Positions 1 to 5,494 of a stretch of DNA of 6,160 nucleotides are shown one piece after another (position 1 is the stretch's first letter; each line of letters begins with the position of its first letter). The notes below the pieces were generated by a model. The model worked only from the letters and a program-made list of their open reading frames with translations, was not told the origin of the DNA and searched no databases. Position numbers and translations under genes: made by a program. Origin of the DNA: Pseudomonadota bacterium (GTDB lineage: Bacteria; Pseudomonadota; Alphaproteobacteria; Rhizobiales; Devosiaceae). The stretch lies in assembly GCA_023387585.1 (NCBI GenBank), contig JAEWHZ010000310.1:1-6160 (forward strand). The letters are read 5' to 3'.

Positions 1-7
1 GGGTTAC

Positions 8-763
8 ATGCATCACAGCCAAAGGATGCAGGCCAATATGGAAAAACCCACAGGCGCGCCGATCGAGCGCCGCAAGCTCTCGCACCAGATCGAGGAACGC
101 CTGCTCGCCCAGTTGCAGTCGGGCGACATGGAGCCGGGCGACGTGCTGCCCTCGGAGCGTGAGCTGATGACGCTTTACGGCGTCGGCCGGCCGGCGGTGC
201 GCGAGGCGATGCAGAATCTCGAGCGCATGGGGCTGATCGAGATCCGGCATGGCGAACGGCCGCGGGTGGCGGAGCCGTCATTCGAGCGCACGCTGAGCCA
301 ATTGGGCGAGACCATGCGCCACGTGCTGGTGCATTCGGAAAGCAGCCTCGAGCATCTCAAGCAGGCGCGGGTGCTGTTCGAGATGGAGATGGCGCGGATC
401 GCGGCGCGCAACGCGACCCCGCAGACGCTGGAGCCGCTGCGCCGCGTGCTCGATGCGCAGCTTGCATGCCAACGGCCCTCGGCGGAGTTCCTGCGGCTCG
501 ACGGGCAGTTCCATCTCGAGATCGCGCGCATGAGCGGCAATCCGATCTTTTCGGCGCTGAGCGATGCGCTGTTCAGCTGGCTGGCGCGGTTCCACGCCCA
601 TCTGGTGCGCAGCCCCGGGCATGAGAATTTGACGCTCGAGGAGCATGCGGCGATCCTCGAGGCGATCGCTTCGGGCGACCCCGGGGCGGCGGCGCGGAAC
701 ATGGCCGACCACCTCAACCGCGCCAACGAGCTCTATCGTGTGGCGCACGGGCAGCGCGGCTAG
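8..763 (+). CDS. GntR-family regulator, FadR/FCD subfamily, NanR-like
   Basis: This is a DNA-binding repressor or activator expected to respond to a small carboxylate-type ligand. Residues about 22-88 form the winged helix-turn-helix, with the GntR motif LPSERELM (47-54) followed by GVGRPAVREAM (58-68) and a wing carrying HGERPRV. This stretch closely resembles E. coli NanR as I remember it (LPSERELM, VGRPSVREAL, NGERARV). The C-terminal half is an FCD ligand-binding domain, and its usual metal ligands can be placed at D165, H169, H213 and H235. The length (251 aa) is normal. The start is uncertain: ATGs occur at 8, 26 and 38, the frame stays open to the left edge, and an AAAGGA at 21-26 sits about 11 bases before the ATG at 38. 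It converges on nnrS and ends in the same CTAG. Its target genes are more likely to lie to the left, outside the window, than in the - strand cluster. A sialic-acid role is not shown; NanR-like describes similarity only. Confidence 0.88.
   Translation: MHHSQRMQANMEKPTGAPIERRKLSHQIEERLLAQLQSGDMEPGDVLPSERELMTLYGVGRPAVREAMQNLERMGLIEIRHGERPRVAEPSFERTLSQLGETMRHVLVHSESSLEHLKQARVLFEMEMARIAARNATPQTLEPLRRVLDAQLACQRPSAEFLRLDGQFHLEIARMSGNPIFSALSDALFSWLARFHAHLVRSPGHENLTLEEHAAILEAIASGDPGAAARNMADHLNRANELYRVAHGQRG
760..763. other. Shared stop codons of two convergent genes (CTAG)
   Basis: The palindrome CTAG contains the TAG of the + strand regulator (761-763) and, on the other strand, the TAG of nnrS (762-760). 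The two coding regions meet with no intergenic space. No hairpin followed by a T-run was found at the junction, so any transcript end must lie inside the opposing gene or be factor-dependent. Confidence 0.9.
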
Positions 764-1935
764 GCTTCCTCGCTCAGGCCGGGCGCGGTCATGAACGGCA
801 AAAACCCGTGCAGCCAGGCGGCGAAGGCGCCGGCCCAGAGCAGGGCACCGATGGCGTAGTGCGGGCCGACCAGGGCTGAAAAGACGCCGAGCTCGGGCAG
901 GGTGCGCATCAGGGCGGCGGCGAGCATCAGGATCAGCGCGACATGGGCGGCGGCGGGCAGGATCAGCCGGCGGCCGGTGTGGCGCAGGCCGGCGATGACG
1001 AAGACGGATATGACAGCCATGCCCAGCGAGCCCATGGAGAGCAGGTGCAGGCCGGTGCTCTCCATGAGGCCGAAGCCGAGGCCGGATAGGCCGATGACAC
1101 CGAAGCCGATGCCGGCCATGGCGTTGGCGGTCATCAGCGCCAGCACCTCGGCGCGCAGCACGGCGCGGCCGATGAACCACTCGGCGAGCCGGTCGAAGAA
1201 GGCCGCGGCGGCGGCGAGGGCGAGATAGGCGGGCGCCTGCGAGCCGGGCAGGGCGAGAAGGGCGACGACGTAGAGGCTGACGAGCCCGGCGGCGAGGTTC
1301 TGGCGGCCGGGATGCGGGCGATAGGGCGTTGTCTCGCCGCTCGGGTCGAGCGCGAGGTTGATGACGACGACGTTGATGCGCGCGACCGAGAGGGCGAAGA
1401 AGACGAGGAAGATGGCGAGCGCCGCGTGCAGCAGGCGGCCGGAGAGGGTGAAATCGCCCATCAGCCAGGCGATGCGGATGGCGATCTCGCACAAGAGGAA
1501 CAACAGCGCCCAGACGGCGAAGGATGAGTGGCGCGTGCTGCGGCGTGCGAGCATGGGGGAGATCACGGCCCAGGCGAGGCCGGCGAGGAACAAGGCGTCG
1601 GTGATCGCGGTGGGGGCAGCGAGGATATCGGCGCCGAAAAGGCCCGCGAGCCGGCCGGGGAGCCAGAGGGCGAGGAGGATCAAGAGATTCCGGCCGCGCC
1701 AGCGTTGCGTGCCGGTCCATTCGGGCACGGCTGAGGTCAAAAAACCGGCCAGCGCCATGCCGTAGGTGCCGAAGATCATCTCATGCGCATGCCACTGGGT
1801 GACAGGGATGGCGCGGGCCAGCGGCAGGTCGAGCTGGTAGAGCACCACCCAGACCAGCGGCCACAGCGCACCATGGATGGCGGCGGCGGGGAAGAACAGG
1901 CGCAGGCCCTCATCGGTCAGCCAGCCCCGGATCAT
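760..1935 (-). CDS. nnrS: NnrS family haem/copper membrane protein
   Basis: This is a polytopic inner-membrane protein of 391 aa, the usual NnrS size, with about ten to twelve hydrophobic segments. NnrS is known as a haem- and copper-containing protein of denitrifying and NO-exposed bacteria that protects against nitrosative stress; its exact reaction is not settled. Visible family hallmarks are an early His (H21), the QWHAHEMIFG motif (48-56, with H49, H51 and E52), an internal PEWTG (71-75), and a late block with H297, GSLGM (302-306) and RHTGRRL (318-324). The ATG (1935-1933) overlaps the ATPase stop codon as ATGA. No Shine-Dalgarno sequence is visible, so translation is probably coupled to the ATPase. 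The gene ends at TAG (762-760), within a CTAG shared with the convergent regulator. One oddity is that the segment before HTGR reads VFVIAGLR, whereas the family members I remember have an Arg four or five residues earlier (like TRASLGHTGR). Family assignment is firm; the role is inferred. Confidence 0.93.
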   Translation of the reverse strand: MIRGWLTDEGLRLFFPAAAIHGALWPLVWVVLYQLDLPLARAIPVTQWHAHEMIFGTYGMALAGFLTSAVPEWTGTQRWRGRNLLILLALWLPGRLAGLFGADILAAPTAITDALFLAGLAWAVISPMLARRSTRHSSFAVWALLFLLCEIAIRIAWLMGDFTLSGRLLHAALAIFLVFFALSVARINVVVINLALDPSGETTPYRPHPGRQNLAAGLVSLYVVALLALPGSQAPAYLALAAAAAFFDRLAEWFIGRAVLRAEVLALMTANAMAGIGFGVIGLSGLGFGLMESTGLHLLSMGSLGMAVISVFVIAGLRHTGRRLILPAAAHVALILMLAAALMRTLPELGVFSALVGPHYAIGALLWAGAFAAWLHGFLPFMTAPGLSEEA

Positions 1936-2663
1936 TGCAGGCGCTGGGTGTCGAACAGTTCGGCGAAGGCGGGCTGGGCGGCGCGGGATTCGACCATGTC
2001 GAACAGATCGCGGTCGCTGCGCTCGCCCGGGCGGCCGGGTATGGGCTCGTCGATGAGGATGTCGCCATGTCCGGAGAGCAGGACGAGACGATGGGCGACG
2101 CGCATGGCCTCGGAGAGGTCGTGGGTGACGAAGAGGGCAGCGGCGCCCCGGCGCGTGGTCGCCTCGATGACGAGGTCCTGCATGGCGCGCTTGAGCCCGA
2201 CATCGAGGGCGCTGAACGGCTCATCGAACAGCAGCAAATCGGGCTCGACGGCGAGGGCGCGGGCGATGGCGGCGCGCTGGCGCATGCCGCCGGACAGCTC
2301 GATGGGATATTTGTCGAGGTCCTCCAGCGCCAGCCCGACCTCGGCGGCGCGCTCGCCGGCGACGGCATGGCGCTTGCGGCGCTTCAGGCGGGCGGCGGCG
2401 AGGCCGTAGGCGATGTTGTCGCGCGCCGTCATCCAGGCCAGCAGGCGCGGGTCCTGGAAGACGACGCCGTGCCGGCGGCAGGCGCGGCGCACTTCGCCGC
2501 GCGCGGGGTCGATGAGGCCGGCGGCGATGTGCAGGATCGTGGTCTTGCCGCAGCCCGAAGGGCCGAGCAGGGCGACGACCTCGCCCGGCGCGATGGCGAG
2601 CGAGAACCCTTCGAACGCGCTGCGCCCGAAAAAGGAATGGCCGAGATCGGAAAAGGCCAGCAT
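1932..2663 (-). CDS. ABC importer ATPase (SsuB/TauB/NrtD type)
   Basis: This is the cytoplasmic ATP-hydrolysing subunit that drives the importer encoded just upstream. It is 243 aa and complete, and all the catalytic motifs are present. These are Walker A GPSGCGKT (34-41), the Q-loop Q70 in VVFQDPRLLAW, the signature LSGGMRQR (123-130), Walker B LLLFDE (143-148), the D-loop SALD (151-154) and the switch His H181 in FVTHDLSEAM. The Q-loop context and the DLSEAM ending are typical of the nitrate/sulfonate/taurine importer ATPases. The ATG (2663-2661) shares one base with the permease TGA (TGATG), and its own stop overlaps the nnrS start by four bases, so it sits in the middle of a coupled unit. 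The substrate cannot be told from the ATPase. There is no sign of decay. Confidence 0.93.
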   Translation of the reverse strand: MLAFSDLGHSFFGRSAFEGFSLAIAPGEVVALLGPSGCGKTTILHIAAGLIDPARGEVRRACRRHGVVFQDPRLLAWMTARDNIAYGLAAARLKRRKRHAVAGERAAEVGLALEDLDKYPIELSGGMRQRAAIARALAVEPDLLLFDEPFSALDVGLKRAMQDLVIEATTRRGAAALFVTHDLSEAMRVAHRLVLLSGHGDILIDEPIPGRPGERSDRDLFDMVESRAAQPAFAELFDTQRLQ

Positions 2664-3547
2664 CAGCGCTTGACCCCCCAGGGCAGGCCGGCGCTGCGCC
2701 AGCGCTGCACGGCCTCGCGGATGGGATGCAGTACGCCATAGTCGGACACGAGCGCGAAGACGACGACGATGACGATCCAGCCGGTGACGGCGGGAATGTC
2801 GAACAGCGAGCGGGCGGTGGCGAGCTCGCTGCCGATGCCGCCGGTATTGGACAAGAGCTCGGCCATGACGGTGACCTTCCAGGCCGAGCCGATGGTGGTG
2901 GCCCAGGCGGCGAACAGATAGGACAAGAGGTGCGGCAGGGTGATGGTACGAAAGCGCATCAGCGCCGAGGCGCCGAAGGCCCGACCCATGGCGTCGAGCC
3001 CACGATCGCGCGTGGCCACGCCCTCGAGCGCGCCGGCGAAGGAGATGGGCAGCGAGGCCAGCACCACGGTGAGCACGGCCGACCCGCCGCCCGAGCCGAA
3101 CCAGATCAGCGCCAGCACGATCCAGGCGATGGGCGGCACGCCGAGGATGACGGTGACGATCGGCTTGAGAACGCGCATGGCGGCGAAGGAATAGCCGGCG
3201 ATCACCTCGGCCAGCGTGCCGAACCCGGCCGCGAGCACGAAGCCGGTCATGGCGCGCTCGGCGGTGACGGCGGCGGCGGCGGGGAACTTCGGGGACGAGA
3301 CCAGCTTGCCGACCGCCGCGAAAGTCTCGCCGGGCGAGGGCAGGATGAACGAGCCGTAGAGCTCGTGACCGAGCTGCCAGAAGGCGGCTAGGCAGAACAG
3401 GCCGGCCAGCCCGGCCCAGCCGGTCCAGACATAGCGGCCCAGCCAGGCACCGGCCGAAAGGACGACACCCGCTCCGTGACGGAGCGGGTGCGGCGCGGCA
3501 GCCTGAACCGCCACGGCGTGACGGCGCTCTATGCGCTCAAAGCGCAT
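2663..3547 (-). CDS. ABC importer permease (SsuC/TauC-like)
   Basis: This is the membrane subunit of a binding-protein-dependent importer, BPD_transp_1 family. From the ATG at 3547 it is 294 aa. The first membrane segment is about 44-60, followed by SFILPSPGETF (66-76), which is typical of this family before the core domain. Further hydrophobic segments lie near 98-118, 126-150, 156-172, 208-225 and 255-270. The EAA loop that contacts the ATPase is at about 184-208, with the pattern DAMGRAFGAS then ITLP. The start is constrained. After the GTG at codon 12 (3514-3512) there is no ATG, GTG or TTG before the first membrane segment, so translation must begin at ATG 3547 or GTG 3514. ATG 3547 lies in a hairpin overlapping the last 11 bases of the binding-protein gene and lacks a Shine-Dalgarno sequence, which points to translational coupling. 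The N-terminal extension (about 40 residues before the first helix) is longer than usual. Confidence 0.88.
   Translation of the reverse strand: MRFERIERRHAVAVQAAAPHPLRHGAGVVLSAGAWLGRYVWTGWAGLAGLFCLAAFWQLGHELYGSFILPSPGETFAAVGKLVSSPKFPAAAAVTAERAMTGFVLAAGFGTLAEVIAGYSFAAMRVLKPIVTVILGVPPIAWIVLALIWFGSGGGSAVLTVVLASLPISFAGALEGVATRDRGLDAMGRAFGASALMRFRTITLPHLLSYLFAAWATTIGSAWKVTVMAELLSNTGGIGSELATARSLFDIPAVTGWIVIVVVFALVSDYGVLHPIREAVQRWRSAGLPWGVKR
3466..3490. repeat. Perfect 12-bp inverted repeat inside the permease 5' end
   Basis: CACCCGCTCCGT (3466-3477) and ACGGAGCGGGTG (3479-3490) are exact reverse complements around a single central base. As RNA on the - strand it can fold into a very stable GC-rich hairpin covering permease codons 20-28. 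It is followed by TCGTCC rather than a U-run, so it is not a classical terminator. It is the second of two perfect hairpins between the binding-protein stop codon and the permease's first membrane segment. Confidence 0.75.
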
Positions 3548-3550
3548 AGA
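3528..3550 (-). repeat. 10-bp hairpin spanning the binding-protein stop and permease start
   Basis: TCTATGCGCT (3528-3537) and AGCGCATAGA (3541-3550) are exact reverse complements with a three-base loop. In the - strand mRNA the 5' arm holds the permease ATG (3547-3545), while the binding-protein TGA (3539-3537) runs from the loop into the 3' arm. A ribosome finishing the binding protein would have to open this structure, exposing the permease start. This fits translational coupling; a role in holding permease output below binding-protein output is inferred. Confidence 0.72.
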
Positions 3551-4517
3551 AATCGTCGTCGGGCTGCCGGCCCCCGATGATGTCGGGGTTTGCGCCGGCG
3601 AGGACGTCGTAGAAATCGGCGATGTCCTGTTTGATCGCGCTGGCGCGGGTGGCGACGAGATTGGAGTTGGGAATGGCGCGGGCGATGATCGGCGCCGGCT
3701 GGCCAAAAGCCTCGGCGACGAGCGCGGCGGCGCTTTCGGGATCGGCCAGCACGGCTTCGAGCGCGTTCTCGATGGCCACCTGCAAGGCTTCGACGCCGTC
3801 ATCGCCGATGCGCTCGACCAGGCGGTCGGTGATCCCCAGCCCGGCCTGCGGGATCATCGGCTTGCCGGAAATGGCGCTCCATGCCTGGGTGAGGTCGACG
3901 GCGCGGCGCAGATCCCGGCCGGCCTCGCCGGCGCGGGCGAGGGCGGCGGTGGCGGCGGGCTCGGAGATGAGCACGGTGTCGGCGCGCCCGGAAAGCAGCA
4001 GCTGCATGGCATCGGCCGGGGTGCCGGAATATTCGATGGTCAGGTCCTCGCCCGCGACCAGCCCGGCATTGTCGAGCAGGCGCTGCAGCACGAAGTCGGG
4101 CATGTCGTTGCGGAACGGAACGTTGACGGTCTTGCCGCGCAGTCCTTCGATATTCTCGATCTCGGGATCGGCCGACACGATGGTCAAAAGGCCATAGGTC
4201 TGGATGTTGGCCAGCCGCAGGCCGAGGCCGCGATTGTAGAAATTGGCCGCCACATAGGAGGGCACGAGGCTGGCGAGGATCGAGCCGGAGCTGATGCCGG
4301 CACGCAGCTCGTCCGGCGTGCGCCAGGCGGAGAAGGTGGCGCCCGGAGCGATGGCATCGAGATCGCCGCTGGCGGCCGCCTGGGCGAGCAATATGCTCGG
4401 GGTGGCGGTGGGGCCCCAGAGCACCAGGGGTTCCTGGGCGCGCAGGAGGGCGGGCGCGAACAGGGCGCTGGCCGAGAGCGCCGAGGCGGAAGCCAGGAAG
4501 GAACGACGTGTCAGCAT
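3537..4517 (-). CDS. Tat-exported ABC substrate-binding protein (NMT1/SsuA-like)
   Basis: This is the periplasmic receptor of the importer, 326 aa. The N-terminus shows a twin-arginine signal: TRRSFLA (3-9), a hydrophobic Ala/Ser/Leu region, and a likely signal peptidase site after LRA (A27, before QEP). Export already folded is therefore likely. The mature part (about 299 residues) looks like the NMT1/THI5, SsuA/TauA and NrtA fold group. It opens with LVLWGPTATPS (31-41), then DELRAGISSGS (69-79), ANFYNRGLGLRL (91-102), LRGKTVNVPFRNDMPDF (126-142), YSGTPADAMQLLLSGRADT (163-181) and LISEPAATAAL (183-193). It is far shorter than NrtA (over 400 aa), which argues against a simple nitrate-receptor label. 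GGAG eight bases before the ATG is a good ribosome binding site, the clearest in the cluster. The ligand is unknown, and the nearby NnrS and haemoglobin genes suggest a link to nitrosative or metal stress only by context. Confidence 0.9.
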   Translation of the reverse strand: MLTRRSFLASASALSASALFAPALLRAQEPLVLWGPTATPSILLAQAAASGDLDAIAPGATFSAWRTPDELRAGISSGSILASLVPSYVAANFYNRGLGLRLANIQTYGLLTIVSADPEIENIEGLRGKTVNVPFRNDMPDFVLQRLLDNAGLVAGEDLTIEYSGTPADAMQLLLSGRADTVLISEPAATAALARAGEAGRDLRRAVDLTQAWSAISGKPMIPQAGLGITDRLVERIGDDGVEALQVAIENALEAVLADPESAAALVAEAFGQPAPIIARAIPNSNLVATRASAIKQDIADFYDVLAGANPDIIGGRQPDDDFYAL

Positions 4518-4545
4518 GGATCGATCTCCACAGTCGGGTTGAGCC

Positions 4546-4567
4546 CCGCGACCTTTCCCGATCGCGG
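4546..4567 (-). repeat. Intercistronic hairpin between haemoglobin and binding-protein genes
   Basis: In the - strand transcript CCGCGATC (4567-4560) pairs with GGTCGCGG (4553-4546), eight pairs including one U-G, around the loop GGGAAA. No U-tract follows. It lies in the 73-base gap (4518-4590) between the haemoglobin fusion and the binding-protein gene, about 28 bases before the binding-protein ATG. It could protect or process the message, or mark the end of the upstream transcript. No convincing -35/-10 pair was seen in this gap. Confidence 0.5.
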
Positions 4568-4590
4568 CGGATGGGACGCGTTCGACCGGT

Positions 4591-5394
4591 TCAGTCCACG
4601 GGCTCCGCCCGGCCGGCCTTCAGCGGGACGACGGCGGTGGTGTCCTCGCCGCGATGGAAGGCAAGGCTGAGCCGGAAACTCTGGGCGATGCGCTCGGACC
4701 TGTCGACGAACAAAGCCGCCGTCTCGGGCAGGCAATGGGTCTCGACCGTCTGCCGGAACAGCGCCAGCCAGCGTACGAAATGCCGGTCCGACAGCTCGGG
4801 CAGGGCCATGTGCTTGGGCATGGGGCGGCCATCATAGCGCCCGCTGCCGAGCAGCAGGGACGACCAGAAATCGTACATCTTGCCGAGATGATGCGGCCAT
4901 TGGTCGGGCGCGATGGCGGAATCGAACACCGGGGCCAGCACCGGATCGACGCGCACGAGGTCGTAGAAGGAATCGACGATGACGCGGATGCCCGCCTCGT
5001 CGAGGCCGGGCGGGGCGACCTTGCCCAGCACCCTCGGATGCATGGGCTTTTTCAGATCGGCCGGCGTCACGTCCTCGAGCGGCTCGCCCTCGGGCGCCTT
5101 GTGAGGTTGGCCCTGCGGGGTTTCCGAATAGAACTCGATATAGAAGCGCACCGGGCCGAAGGGCTCGACCTCATGGGCCTGGCGCGGGCAGACGATTCCG
5201 GGATTGTCCGGGGTGAGCATGCGCTTCTCGCCATTGTCGACGAAGCGCAGCAAAAGCTTGCCCTCTATTATGCAGATCCTGCCCCAGACGCCGCCCTTGG
5301 TTTCATGCATGCGCCTGAGGCCCGCGGGCATGGTCGTCTCGGTGAATTCGGGGGTGCGCTTGTAGGGGCGCAAATCGGTCGGCAACTGGCTCAT
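4591..5394 (-). CDS. DUF1971 (TehB N-terminal-like) domain fused to group III truncated haemoglobin
   Basis: This is a two-domain cytoplasmic protein of 267 aa with no signal peptide or membrane segment. Residues about 4-90 match DUF1971, the cupin-like domain at the N-terminus of Haemophilus TehB. The evidence is YKRTPEFTETTMPAGL (11-26), HETKGGVWGRI (30-40), EGKLLLRF (44-51) and H74 in RQAHEVEPFGP, ending FYIEFY (84-89). A Pro-rich linker (91-132) follows. Residues about 133-247 are a truncated haemoglobin resembling Campylobacter Ctb: SFYDLVRVDPVLAPVF, then WPHH, DFWSSLLLGSGRYDGRPMPKH, and HFVRWLALF. By alignment with remembered Ctb, Tyr B10 is Y144, His E7 is H169, the proximal haem ligand His F8 is H195, and Trp G8 is W209, so all key residues are kept. 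It probably binds haem with O2 or NO chemistry. The usual partner of DUF1971 is a methyltransferase, which is absent here. A weak GAGAG precedes the ATG. It is the first gene after a probable promoter gap. Confidence 0.92.
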   Translation of the reverse strand: MSQLPTDLRPYKRTPEFTETTMPAGLRRMHETKGGVWGRICIIEGKLLLRFVDNGEKRMLTPDNPGIVCPRQAHEVEPFGPVRFYIEFYSETPQGQPHKAPEGEPLEDVTPADLKKPMHPRVLGKVAPPGLDEAGIRVIVDSFYDLVRVDPVLAPVFDSAIAPDQWPHHLGKMYDFWSSLLLGSGRYDGRPMPKHMALPELSDRHFVRWLALFRQTVETHCLPETAALFVDRSERIAQSFRLSLAFHRGEDTTAVVPLKAGRAEPVD

Positions 5395-5494
5395 CGGTCT
5401 CGTCTCTCAACGACACGGCCAATGCTAGCGCAGGAAAGGTGTATTAAACAGTCATGATTTTCGGGTGCGACGAAATCGCATGGGGCCAGGCGTA
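5395..5494 (-). promoter_or_regulatory. Candidate promoter region for the haemoglobin-ABC-nnrS genes
   Basis: This 100-base gap is the longest non-coding stretch in the - strand cluster and is more AT-rich than its surroundings. On the - strand TTTAAT (5448-5443) matches five of six bases of a -10 box; no good -35 is seen 16-18 bases upstream, which suggests an activator-dependent promoter if it is real. Overlapping it on the + strand, AAGGTGTATTA (5436-5446) matches nine of eleven positions of the NsrR half-site AAGATGYATTT as I remember it, but a second half-site is not evident. An imperfect inverted repeat, GATTTTCG (5456-5463) with CGAAATC (5471-5477), lies just upstream. No FNR/NNR-type TTGAT-N4-ATCAA box was found. 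Confidence 0.4.

Noticed and set aside
8..763. Calling the regulator NanR proper, with a sialic-acid role
   Set aside because: The similarity to NanR is real in the winged helix, but no sialic-acid catabolic or transport gene is in the window, and FCD regulators with alike DNA-binding domains have many ligands.
278..1720. Long open frame of 480 codons on the - strand crossing the regulator and nnrS
   Set aside because: The translation is dominated by Arg, Pro and Ala, as expected from a shifted frame in GC-rich DNA. It overlaps two well-supported genes and has no recognisable motif.
3466..3490. The 12-bp inverted repeat as a rho-independent terminator
   Set aside because: Neither side is followed by a T-rich tract (TCGTCC on the - strand, CGGCGC on the + strand), and it lies inside the permease coding region, so termination there would remove the rest of the operon.
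1932..4517. Labelling the importer as nitrate (NrtABC), taurine or sulfonate specific
   Set aside because: The permease and ATPase only define the broad group, the binding protein is too short for NrtA, and no sulfonate or taurine enzyme is nearby.
3531..4670. Long + strand open frame of 379 codons opposite the binding-protein gene
   Set aside because: It is antisense to a clear Tat-exported binding protein, is Gly/Asp/Glu-rich without domain motifs, and is explained by stop-poor complementary codons in GC-rich sequence.
4654..5457. + strand open frame of 267 codons opposite the haemoglobin fusion
   Set aside because: It mirrors the real gene almost base for base, shows no family motif, and the opposite strand carries intact DUF1971 and globin signatures.
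5395..5494. FNR/NNR-type anaerobox upstream of the haemoglobin gene
   Set aside because: No TTGAT-N4-ATCAA or close variant is present; TCATGA (5452-5457) is only a short palindrome without the needed flanks.
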